From assembly GCA_020846975.1 (NCBI GenBank), contig JADLCX010000089.1, forward strand, positions 1-64,000: 64,000 bases of DNA. Direction: 5' to 3'. A program made the translations under genes and the position numbers. Below the pieces are notes generated by a model, which made no database searches, was not told where the DNA came from, and was given only the letters and a program-made list of their open reading frames with translations. The DNA comes from Phycisphaerales bacterium. GTDB lineage: Bacteria > Planctomycetota > Phycisphaerae > Phycisphaerales > UBA1924. Below, in pieces: positions 42,518-50,116 of this stretch; positions within the stretch are counted from its first letter, which is position 1, and each line of letters opens with the position of its first letter.

Positions 42518-43552
42518 TCAGATCAGGCGACGGAAGCCGGCATCGGCCACGCCGCGACCGGCCGACGGGCTGGTTGCATCTTCCGCCTCGCTCGCCAGGG
42601 CCGCGGCCATCGCGGCGGCCTCATCGACGGCCTGCTCGACGCTCAGATGGCCGTCGGTCTCGGGCGTGTGCTTGGAAGCGGGGATGGGCTTCATCGGCGC
42701 GGCCATGGGGCTGACGGGCGCGGCCCCGACGGCCCGGTTGAGCACGCCGAGCGTGCGCGGCGCGCCGTTGCCGCCCGCGGCCACTCCGCGCTTGGCGATC
42801 GTGGTCATTTCCTTTTCGATCGCGGCGTCGAACTGGTTGACGCTTGTCGCGATGATGCCGCGCTCGACACCGGTTCGGAACCAGCCGCACACAAACAGCG
42901 AGAGCACGCCCGTCATGAACGGCATCACCAGCCACTGGAAGATGGCGGCGGTTTCGCCGACAGCGCCGGGCAATCCGTCGGCCGCCGCCGTCAACGCGGC
43001 ATAGCTCGTGAACACACCCGGGACCTTGAGCCCGGGGAACGCGCTTGACCATGGGATGCACAGGAGCCCGAGGACGATGGACCAGAAGCCCGCGGTGACG
43101 GCCTTCTCGACGCCGGGGACGTTGCCCCCGCCCGCGATGACAACGCCCAGGAGCGTGAGCAGGCAGAGCGATGCGCACCCCAGCACACCGACCGCCGCGG
43201 CCGTTTCCGAGACCGTGCCCAAGACCGAATCGAGGTTGGACTTGACGCGGGTCGGGGCGACTTCGCGGCCGTGCTCGATGGCGTGGGAGCGCACGCCGCC
43301 GGTGGCGACGGGCGTATCGGACTTCTCCGCCGCCGCCTCGCTCGCCGCGGCGGCCTCCGAGGGGGGAAGGACTTCGAGGCGTCGCTCGCCGTTGGGCGTG
43401 GCCTTCTGAACTTCCTTGAAACGGACATCGGTGTAGTTGGCGAAGCCGTAAACGAGCATCTGCGAGACGGCGCAGATCGCGACGACGAACGCGACGATCG
43501 TGATCCAACCGCGCAGGTGCTTGACCGCCGCGCTGACGTGATGCTGAACCAT
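42518..43552 (-). CDS. Membrane protein, function unknown
   Basis: 344 residues from ATG 43552; an upstream start at 43630 would add a non-hydrophobic leader. Four hydrophobic segments: WITIVAFVVAICAVSQMLVY near residue 15, VGVLGCASLCLLTLLGVVIA near 120, AGFWSIVLGLLCIPW near 155, FQWLVMPFMTGVLSLFVCGW near 205. The C-terminal 110 residues are soluble and Ala/Pro-rich. No family recognised. Divergent from mqnC. Confidence 0.65.
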   Translation of the reverse strand: MVQHHVSAAVKHLRGWITIVAFVVAICAVSQMLVYGFANYTDVRFKEVQKATPNGERRLEVLPPSEAAAASEAAAEKSDTPVATGGVRSHAIEHGREVAPTRVKSNLDSVLGTVSETAAAVGVLGCASLCLLTLLGVVIAGGGNVPGVEKAVTAGFWSIVLGLLCIPWSSAFPGLKVPGVFTSYAALTAAADGLPGAVGETAAIFQWLVMPFMTGVLSLFVCGWFRTGVERGIIATSVNQFDAAIEKEMTTIAKRGVAAGGNGAPRTLGVLNRAVGAAPVSPMAAPMKPIPASKHTPETDGHLSVEQAVDEAAAMAAALASEAEDATSPSAGRGVADAGFRRLI

Positions 43553-43840
43553 CGTGTGCCTCGACTGGAATGGGAATCGCCAAACCCGGACGCGCGGCGC
43601 GACCGGCATCTCTTCGCGAGATCGGCGCATCGGCCGGGCATCTGGAGTAAGGTGGCAACGCGCCCGCCCAAACCGCTTCCCGAACGCTTCCCAGAGTGCC
43701 CAACCCGCACAAGCGTCAGGGTCGGCGCGCCCGATACGAAGCGTGTTCTTGAGGCCGCGGCACGCTACAGTCGGGAACCGAGATCGTCGGCCATCGGTCG
43801 GCGGAACCGGGCTCTCTCAGCTTTGCCGAAGAGACTTGAA

Positions 43841-45307
43841 GTGAACGCACCCCCCACCGCCCTACATGGTTCCAACTCGCCAGCGGCCAGCGCGACTTAC
43901 CGCGCCCCGCCCACGCACCCGACTCTTTCCGGACAGGATGAGGGGCTTCTCGCGGCGGTCGCGGCGGGCGAGGTTCGACTGACGGCGAGCCAGGCGCTCG
44001 ACGCTTTCCACGGGCTGCCCATCCAGACGCTCGGACGATTCGCGGACTTGCGGGCTCGGACACTCCACGGCAAGCACATCCGCACGTACGTGATCGACCG
44101 GAACATCAACTACACGAACGTGTGCAACGCCATGTGCACGTTCTGCGCCTTCCGGCGCGATCCGGACGATGTCGATGCGTACACGCTCGACCCCGCCGCG
44201 ATCCACGACAAGATCGCCGAACTCGCGGCCGTGGGCGGTACCCAGATCCTGATGCAGGGGGGCATGAACCCGGCGCTGCCGCTGGAGTGGTACACGGACC
44301 TGCTGCGCGGGATCAAGTCAAAGTTCCCGCACATCCACATCCATGCGTTCAGCCCGCCCGAGTTCATCGAGTTCGTGCACTTCTTCGATCCGCCGGGCGA
44401 GAACCTGGCCGAGAAGATCCGGTGGGTGATGGTTCGGCTGCGCGACGCGGGGCTGGACTCGCTGCCCGGAGGCGGGGGCGAGATCTTCGCGCCTCACGTG
44501 CGCCGAAAGATCGGGCTGGGCAAGTGCGACGCCGAGAGCTGGCTGACCTGCATGGCGGTCGCGCACTCGCTGGGCATGTTCACCAGCGCAACGATGATGT
44601 TCGGACATCTCGAGGGAATCGCGGACCGGATTGGGCACCTGGAGATGGTGCGGCACTGGCAGGACCGCTCGCTGCTCGCCAGCAGCCCGGAGAGCCGGCA
44701 ACCCGGCGGCCACTACAAGGCGTTCATCGCGTGGCCGTTCCAGCGCGAGAACACGCCGCTGGGAAGGGTGAAGGACTGGGCGGCGGAAGAGGGCGAGTTT
44801 CCCGGCGACCTGGTGGCCGCGCTCGACCCCGAGATGCCGGCCGAGGAGGTGCTGGCGCGTGTTCCCGGGTTCGGTCGTCGCGTGCGGATGTCGAGCGCAA
44901 CCGACTACCTGCGAACGCAGGCGTTGAGCCGGCTGTACCTCGACAACGTGTACTCGATCGGGGCGAGCTGGGTCACGATGGGGCCGCACATCGGGCAGGT
45001 GGCGCTCGCGTATGGCGCGACGGACATGGGCAGCGTGATGATGGAAGAGAACGTGGTCTCGAGCGCGGGCACCACGTACTGCCTCGACGAGGCGGTGATC
45101 TGCCGGCTCATCCGCGAGGCGGGCTTCATCCCCGCCCAACGCAACAACACCTACGACCTCATCCGCGCGCACACCGGGCCGGAGTCACCGGACCTGCGCG
45201 TGACCGATTGGTCGGAGCACCGGGCTCAGCGCATGCACCAGGAAGCGCCGAGGGCGGTGGGCGTGAAGCGCGTGGCGAAGGTCACGATCGGTGGCGTGTC
45301 GCGCTGA
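43841..45307 (+). CDS. mqnC: Cyclic dehypoxanthine futalosine synthase (radical SAM)
   Basis: About 488 residues from GTG 43841. The radical SAM Cys motif is VCNAMCTFCAFRRDP (CxxxCxxC, the 4Fe-4S ligands) after YVIDRNINYTNVCNA, typical of MqnC and the CofH/MqnE group. LMQGGMNPALPLEWYTDLL, HIHAFSPPEFIEF and the C-terminal block NTPLGR, ASWVTMGPHIGQVALAYGATDMG identify MqnC, which cyclises dehypoxanthine futalosine in the futalosine route to menaquinone. The protein is about 100 residues longer than usual, mainly at the N-terminus and in the region 300-345. The other mqn genes are not in this window. Confidence 0.9.
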   Translation: MNAPPTALHGSNSPAASATYRAPPTHPTLSGQDEGLLAAVAAGEVRLTASQALDAFHGLPIQTLGRFADLRARTLHGKHIRTYVIDRNINYTNVCNAMCTFCAFRRDPDDVDAYTLDPAAIHDKIAELAAVGGTQILMQGGMNPALPLEWYTDLLRGIKSKFPHIHIHAFSPPEFIEFVHFFDPPGENLAEKIRWVMVRLRDAGLDSLPGGGGEIFAPHVRRKIGLGKCDAESWLTCMAVAHSLGMFTSATMMFGHLEGIADRIGHLEMVRHWQDRSLLASSPESRQPGGHYKAFIAWPFQRENTPLGRVKDWAAEEGEFPGDLVAALDPEMPAEEVLARVPGFGRRVRMSSATDYLRTQALSRLYLDNVYSIGASWVTMGPHIGQVALAYGATDMGSVMMEENVVSSAGTTYCLDEAVICRLIREAGFIPAQRNNTYDLIRAHTGPESPDLRVTDWSEHRAQRMHQEAPRAVGVKRVAKVTIGGVSR

Positions 45308-45315
45308 CCATCCAA

Positions 45316-45759
45316 CTATTCGGAATCGTCCTCTGCCGGTCCGATCGTTCCAACAGGAACCGCCCGGACGCGAAGTCGCTTCGCGTCGGCGACTTCCGAA
45401 TCCGCGGTCAGTTCGACCGGGCCGCGCCAGGCCTCCTCAACCAGTTGCATGACGATCGCGTAACCGGGCGCGATGACACCGATCCGCACCGGTCGGCCGG
45501 GAATGAACTCGACCAGCGCCACACCCGCCGAATCCGTGGATGCGGAGGTCCGAACCGGACCGGTCTCGCCGAAGAGCGTCTGGATGGAGAACGGGTGGTC
45601 CCGGCTGGGGGTCTCCGCGATGACTTCCGCGCCCGCGATCGGGGCCTGGGAAGAGGCGTCGGCAACCAACACCCGCAGAGATGCGGAGGTCGTGTCGGCG
45701 GAACAGCCGACCAGAGCCGCCGCGAGCACACAAAGAAAAAACAGACCGGTTCGGAGCAT
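45316..45759 (-). CDS. Small lipoprotein with a carboxypeptidase-regulatory-like domain
   Basis: 147 residues. The signal MLRTGLFFLCVLAAALVGCS has a lipobox LVGC, so the Cys at 19 is likely lipidated. After it comes a beta-sandwich: SLRVLVADASSQAPIAGAEVIAETP, ASTDSAGVALVEFIPGRPVRIGVIAPGY, the repeated pattern of transthyretin-like/CarboxypepD_reg domains. Function unknown. Convergent with mqnC, 8 bp apart. Confidence 0.75.
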   Translation of the reverse strand: MLRTGLFFLCVLAAALVGCSADTTSASLRVLVADASSQAPIAGAEVIAETPSRDHPFSIQTLFGETGPVRTSASTDSAGVALVEFIPGRPVRIGVIAPGYAIVMQLVEEAWRGPVELTADSEVADAKRLRVRAVPVGTIGPAEDDSE

Positions 45760-45878
45760 CAGCGGAGCATACCGCCCTCGGCGGACGGGATGATCGCGCC
45801 TAGTATCCCGCCCAACCCAGACACCAACGATTACCGAACGAGCACCTCCACGGGTGCCATGATGACGAGGCGACAGAC

Positions 45879-46439
45879 ATGAAGGCGATTGACCTGCGGC
45901 CGGGCTACGGCGTGAAGATGGACGGCAAGCTCTGGGTGATCTCGGGCTACGAGTTCCGCAACCCGGGCAACCTGCGCTCGTTCGTGAACGTGAAGTTCAA
46001 GAACGTGCAGAGCGGCGGCCAGATCGAGAAGCGCTGCCAGCCCAGCGAGGAGATCGAGGTCATCGACCTGGATCGCAAGACCTGCGAGTACCTGTTCAGC
46101 GACGGCCACGGCGCGACGTTCATGGACACCGAGTCGTACGACCAGTTCGTCATGCCCAAGGATGTCCTGGGCGATGCGCTGATGTACCTGCGGCCGAACA
46201 CCCAGACGATCGTGCTGATGTACAACAACAACCCGATCTCGCTGGAACTCCCCGGCTCGGTGGAACTGACCATCACCGACTGCCCGCCGGGGATCAAGGG
46301 CGCCACGGTGACCAACCAGACCAAGGACGCCGAGATGGAGACCGGCCTGGTGGTGCGCGTGCCCGGCTTCATCGAGAACGGCGAGACGATCCGCGTGAAC
46401 ACGGCCGACGGGTCGTACGCCGGACGCGCGAAAGAGTGA
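45879..46439 (+). CDS. efp: Elongation factor P with Asn at the modification site
   Basis: 186 residues, normal length. Three OB-like domains: KAIDLRPGYGVKMDGKLWVI, FVNVKFKNVQSGGQIEKRC, then YLRPNTQTIVLMYNNNPISLELP and the final VTNQTKDAEMETGLVVRVPGFIENGE block. EF-P relieves ribosome stalling at polyproline. The domain-I loop, normally PGKGQAF or PGRGQAF with the modified Lys/Arg, reads PGNLRSFV here, so the tip residue is Asn31. No modification enzyme (EpmA, EarP, YmfI) is visible nearby. Confidence 0.92.
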   Translation: MKAIDLRPGYGVKMDGKLWVISGYEFRNPGNLRSFVNVKFKNVQSGGQIEKRCQPSEEIEVIDLDRKTCEYLFSDGHGATFMDTESYDQFVMPKDVLGDALMYLRPNTQTIVLMYNNNPISLELPGSVELTITDCPPGIKGATVTNQTKDAEMETGLVVRVPGFIENGETIRVNTADGSYAGRAKE

Positions 46440-46451
46440 GTTCGCCGGCCT

Positions 46452-46572
46452 GACCGACAACGCAGGGGTCGCCGAGTGCGGATGCACAGAGCGCGGAGTG
46501 CAACCGCTGCTTTGCACCGATTGGCTTCTCCGCGCCCGCTGTGAGTCCTCCGCGAACTCCGCGTTGTCCGAA
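46452..46572. repeat. Long inverted-repeat element (MITE-like), copy 1
   Basis: The left end CCGACAACGCAG matches in inverse orientation the right end GCGTTGTCCG, with further partial pairing such as GCGCGGAG against CTCCGCGC. The whole 120 bp between efp and the shikimate kinase gene forms an imperfect long hairpin. A second copy with the same ends is at 61806-61923. Confidence 0.5.
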
Positions 46573-46595
46573 TGGGTCGCGGCTACGCTTGCGCA

Positions 46596-47213
46596 ATGGG
46601 TGCCGCGCCGATCATCGTGCTCATGGGGTTGCGTGCTTCGGGCAAGACGACCCTGGGCAGGCTGCTGGCGGCGCGGCTGGGGCGGCGGTTCATCGATCTC
46701 GACGATCTCACGGCCGCGAGGCTCGGCGCGGCCCGCGCGGGCGATGCGCTGGCGCAGCACGGCGAGCCGGCGTTTCGCGCCGCGGAGGTCGAGGCGCTGC
46801 GCGGCGTCCTGCGCGGCGGAGATGTCGTGCTCGCGCTGGGCGGAGGAACACCGACGGCGCGCGGCGCGGCGTGGATTCTGCGTGAGGAAAAGTCCGCGGG
46901 GCGGGCCGTGTGCGTGTACTTGCGTGCCGATGCCGCGACCCTGCGCCGACGGCTCGCGGCCGATCCGACGCCGCGGCCATCGCTCACGGGCAAGGGCGTC
47001 GCGGAAGAGGTCGAGCACCTGATGCGCGTGCGCGAGCCGATCTACCGCGACCTCGCGGATGCGGAAGTTCCGACCGGCGGGATGGAGCCCGAAACGGTCG
47101 TGCGGCGGATCGAGGCGGCCCTTCGAGGCGGACCCGGCGGGGGCGGCCGGGCGGTGCGGGAGCCGGCCTCGGCAGAGGGTGAGGGGCCAACGCTGCTCGG
47201 TTCGGCGGAGTGA
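46596..47213 (+). CDS. aroK: Shikimate kinase
   Basis: 205 residues from ATG 46596; a start at 46572 is possible. The P-loop is IIVLMGLRASGKTTLGRLLA, followed by FIDLDDL (shikimate-binding Asp), FRAAEVEALRGVL, and LALGGGTP (the GGG motif of shikimate kinases). The lid VEHLMRVREPIYRDLADAEV matches the RxxxYxxxA block. It phosphorylates shikimate in chorismate synthesis. A 25-residue Gly/Arg/Ala tail follows the core. Convergent with trpF, another aromatic-pathway gene. Confidence 0.87.
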   Translation: MGAAPIIVLMGLRASGKTTLGRLLAARLGRRFIDLDDLTAARLGAARAGDALAQHGEPAFRAAEVEALRGVLRGGDVVLALGGGTPTARGAAWILREEKSAGRAVCVYLRADAATLRRRLAADPTPRPSLTGKGVAEEVEHLMRVREPIYRDLADAEVPTGGMEPETVVRRIEAALRGGPGGGGRAVREPASAEGEGPTLLGSAE

Positions 47214-47230
47214 AGCGGCCGAGAATACCG

Positions 47231-47869
47231 CTATTCCAGCGTGTGATCCGCCGCGCGCACCGCGCGGCAGAACTTCTCGATGAGTTCCGCGTCCTTGACC
47301 CCCGGCTCGCTCTCGACACCGCTGGACACATCGACCGCGTAGGGTCGGACGATGCGGATCGCTTCGCCGACGTTGTCGGGTGTCAAGCCGCCGGCGAGGA
47401 TCAGCGGCTTGGCGAGGTTGTCGGTGTGCGCGGCGAGCGCGTTCCAGTCGAGCGTCTGGCCCATCCCGCCCGACGAGCCATCGACAAGGATCGCATCGAC
47501 TTCATCGACGGCGTCCCACCGCGCCAGGTCCTTGCCGATCGTCTCGGTCTGAAACCGCACCGCCTTGATAACGCCAGGCCCGCACTGCTTGACGAGCTCG
47601 ACCGGCTCATCGCCGTGGAACTGCGCGAGCGTGGTCGGGCAATCCTCTTCGAGTTCCATGAACTTGTCGAGCGTGGGATCGACGAACAGGCCGACGCTGG
47701 CGACCAGCGGGGGAAGCTGGGCGATCAGTTCCCACGCCTCTTCCGGGTCGATGTAGCGCCGAGAGTGCGGGTGAAAGACCAGACCCACGGCATCCGCGCC
47801 GGCTTCGGCGGCGGCGAAGAGGGCTTCCTCGGTGCGGATGCCACAGATCTTGATTCGGGTGCGCGGCAT
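47231..47869 (-). CDS. trpF: Phosphoribosylanthranilate isomerase
   Basis: 212 residues. TIM barrel with RIKICGIRTEEALFAAAEAG (catalytic Cys in KICG), GADAVGLVFHPHSRRYI, VGLFVDPTLDKFMEL, FHGDEPVELV, DAILVDGSSGGMGQTLDW (catalytic Asp), LAGGLTPDNVGEAIR and GVDVSSGVES-type end. It converts phosphoribosylanthranilate to CdRP in tryptophan synthesis. No other trp genes nearby. Confidence 0.95.
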   Translation of the reverse strand: MPRTRIKICGIRTEEALFAAAEAGADAVGLVFHPHSRRYIDPEEAWELIAQLPPLVASVGLFVDPTLDKFMELEEDCPTTLAQFHGDEPVELVKQCGPGVIKAVRFQTETIGKDLARWDAVDEVDAILVDGSSGGMGQTLDWNALAAHTDNLAKPLILAGGLTPDNVGEAIRIVRPYAVDVSSGVESEPGVKDAELIEKFCRAVRAADHTLE

Positions 47870-47933
47870 GACGAACGAGCGTAGGCGAAATCGCCCCGAT
47901 CCGATTCCTCGAGAACGGAGCGACGAACTCGGA

Positions 47934-49334
47934 TCACGGACAGTTGAAGGTGATGTCTATGGGTTCAATGTCGACGTTGTTGTTGTTGTAGGGCGGATTG
48001 CTGCTGGGCTGGCTGCAACCGTCAGCCGGCACTCCGTTCGGAGTGTCGCCGCAGTTACCACACACCTCGGCCTTGATGAACTGAGTCTGCTGGGAGGCAT
48101 TACAGAAAATGAGGTAGCCGCCGGACACGAAGTCACGAACCTGATAGTCCCTGAAACTCTGGGCCGGGATAGGCTCGACGGTGATGTTGACGATGCCGAG
48201 GGTGCAGCCCCACACAAACGGCGTGTCGTCACAGTTGACGCCCGTAAGCACATGCCGCCGCGGGGAAGGTGCGTTACCTGTGTTGGTCACCCGCACGGTC
48301 CAGTTTATTCGGGTGCAAGGCGCGGCGCACGATGGTTCGGATCGAATGGTCGGCCTGAGGTCAAAGAAAGCGTCTTCGACCTGAACGGTCGAGTTCTGGC
48401 AGTTGTTGCCGGAGTCGGGGTCGCCCGGCAGATTGACGCACACACCGAGCGGGAGAGGATCGAGGCCGCCGCAATCCGCTTGTGTGGCCGGGATCGTCAC
48501 CGAGCAAGAGACATCGACCGTGCTGTTCGCGGGGAGCGTGATGTTTCGGGTGCAGCACACACCGCCGAGGCAGGCCGACGTGGGCACGTTGAAGAAATCG
48601 CACGAGCTCGGGTTGTGGACGCGCCACGAGACAGTCGCAGTTTCGCCGCTGACGAGGTTCGGGGGTGCGATCGACACATTCGATACGAACGCGTCAGCGA
48701 ACAGAACCTGGCGCGGCTCGCCGCGGCAGTTGTTCGCCGTGGTCCGCTCGAGCAGGGCGTCATTCGAGTCAACGCAGAAGAAAAGTGTGTGCTCCCCAAT
48801 GAACACTGGCGGTTGGGCGAACAGATTGCTGAGGGCAGCGGTGTACGTCGCGCCCGGCGCGAGCGTCGGCAGCGTGGCAGTTCTCGTGCCGACCCACAGG
48901 TCGAACGGGTCCAAGCTTCCGTCGATGGAGAGCCACCCTGATATCGACACCTGATGCGGACCGAAGATCGTGCAGGTGCCGGAGTTCTCGATGACGGCGA
49001 CAGCCTCGAAGCCGCAGTTGGGCACGATGTACGCGCCGTCCGTGCTGAAGTTCATCAGGGCCAGGTCCTTGTACAGATCACAACCCGCAAAGTACGCCGC
49101 GAGGAAGTTGAACAGATCCTGCACGCTGGTCGCACCGCCGCACTCCAGGAATGAGCCGTCGCCGTTGAAGTAGTCGGCGAGGTAGTCGAAGATGTCCTGA
49201 ACGGTCAGCGAACAGTTCTGGTTCCAATCGGCGCGGCAGGGAAATGGACACGGTGGCGGGGCCGCGAGAGATGTGCTTCCGGACAACGCGGCAAGGGCGG
49301 CGGCCAATGTGTATCGCGAGCTGGTTCGGTTCAT
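47934..49334 (-). CDS. Secreted CARDB-like protein with N-terminal dockerin motifs
   Basis: 466 residues from ATG 49334; the longer open frame upstream is not protein-like. A signal peptide (YTLAAALAALSGSTSLAA) is followed at once by two dockerin-like repeats: NQNCSLTVQDIFDYLADYF and VQDLFNFLAAYFAGC, so the motif that is C-terminal in the other proteins here is N-terminal. The rest is a series of beta-sandwich domains with CARDB-type patterns (LVSGETATVSWRVHNPSS, RINWTVRVTNTGNAPSPR) and several paired Cys. Divergent from the ECF sigma gene. Confidence 0.8.
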   Translation of the reverse strand: MNRTSSRYTLAAALAALSGSTSLAAPPPCPFPCRADWNQNCSLTVQDIFDYLADYFNGDGSFLECGGATSVQDLFNFLAAYFAGCDLYKDLALMNFSTDGAYIVPNCGFEAVAVIENSGTCTIFGPHQVSISGWLSIDGSLDPFDLWVGTRTATLPTLAPGATYTAALSNLFAQPPVFIGEHTLFFCVDSNDALLERTTANNCRGEPRQVLFADAFVSNVSIAPPNLVSGETATVSWRVHNPSSCDFFNVPTSACLGGVCCTRNITLPANSTVDVSCSVTIPATQADCGGLDPLPLGVCVNLPGDPDSGNNCQNSTVQVEDAFFDLRPTIRSEPSCAAPCTRINWTVRVTNTGNAPSPRRHVLTGVNCDDTPFVWGCTLGIVNITVEPIPAQSFRDYQVRDFVSGGYLIFCNASQQTQFIKAEVCGNCGDTPNGVPADGCSQPSSNPPYNNNNVDIEPIDITFNCP

Positions 49335-49481
49335 CGATCGTCCTTTCACGGGTGCAGAGGTTTTGACACAGGATCCACTCGATCCCGTCTGAACAGAACG
49401 CGGGAAACGCGGCCGGGTCAGGCAGTACGGCGGCCGTAAATTCGAGGGTTGGGACTGACGACATTCGGTATACTGCCGTTC

Positions 49482-50066
49482 ATGGCGCCACCCGACGACA
49501 AACCCGTGCATGGCGAGCAGGATGCCCCGTCGCTGCTCAAACGTTTGGAAGATGGCGACCGCGAGGCATCGGAGCAGCTCTTTGCGCTCATCTACTCGGA
49601 GCTCAAGCTGCTGGCCCGCAACGCACTGAGCGGCGAACGACCCAACCACACGCTCACACCGACAGACCTGCTGCACAACACCTACACCCGGATGATCGGG
49701 CAGACTCGCACCGAGTGGGCGGGCCGCGGCCACTTCATGGGGATCGCCGTGAAGGTCATTTCACGACTGCTGGTGGACTATGCGCGGGAGCGGGCCACGC
49801 TGAAGCGCACACCGCCCGGCCCGCGCGTGGACCTTGACCAGGCGGCCCAGACACGCGAAGTCTCGATGGATCGGCTGGTCGAAGTCAACGAAGCGCTCGG
49901 GAAGCTCGCTCGGCATCACCCGCGGCCGGCCAGCGTGGTAGAGCTGAAGTTCTACGCCGGCATGACCAACCCGGACATCGCTCGCTGGTTGAACGTTTCG
50001 GAGAAGACCGTCGTGAATGACTGGGCATTCGCCAAGTCATGGCTGGGAAGGGAAATCCAGGGTTAG
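49482..50066 (+). CDS. ECF-type sigma factor
   Basis: 194 residues from ATG 49482. Sigma-2 region: LFALIYSELKLLARNALSGE, PTDLLHNTYTRMI, and FMGIAVKVISRLLVDYARERA, the pattern of the planctomycete/acidobacterial ECF group linked to protein kinases. Sigma-4 helix-turn-helix: SVVELKFYAGMTNPDIARWL, NVSEKTVVNDWAFAKSWL. The Ser/Thr kinase gene starts 50 bp after its stop on the same strand, the standard pairing for this group, where phosphorylation rather than an anti-sigma factor is thought to control activity. Confidence 0.9.
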   Translation: MAPPDDKPVHGEQDAPSLLKRLEDGDREASEQLFALIYSELKLLARNALSGERPNHTLTPTDLLHNTYTRMIGQTRTEWAGRGHFMGIAVKVISRLLVDYARERATLKRTPPGPRVDLDQAAQTREVSMDRLVEVNEALGKLARHHPRPASVVELKFYAGMTNPDIARWLNVSEKTVVNDWAFAKSWLGREIQG

Positions 50067-50116
50067 CGATTGCCTCGGTCGGCCTCCAATCCCGCGTTGA
50101 CGGAAGGGGAGTTAGC

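Noticed and set aside
43271..43840. Upstream extension of mqnC to 43271
   Set aside because: The extra 190 codons overlap the divergent membrane protein gene and have no radical SAM character; GTG 43841 fits the family better.
47934..49733. Longer start of the N-terminal dockerin protein at 49733
   Set aside because: It would run through the ECF sigma gene's start region; ATG 49334 directly begins a good signal peptide.
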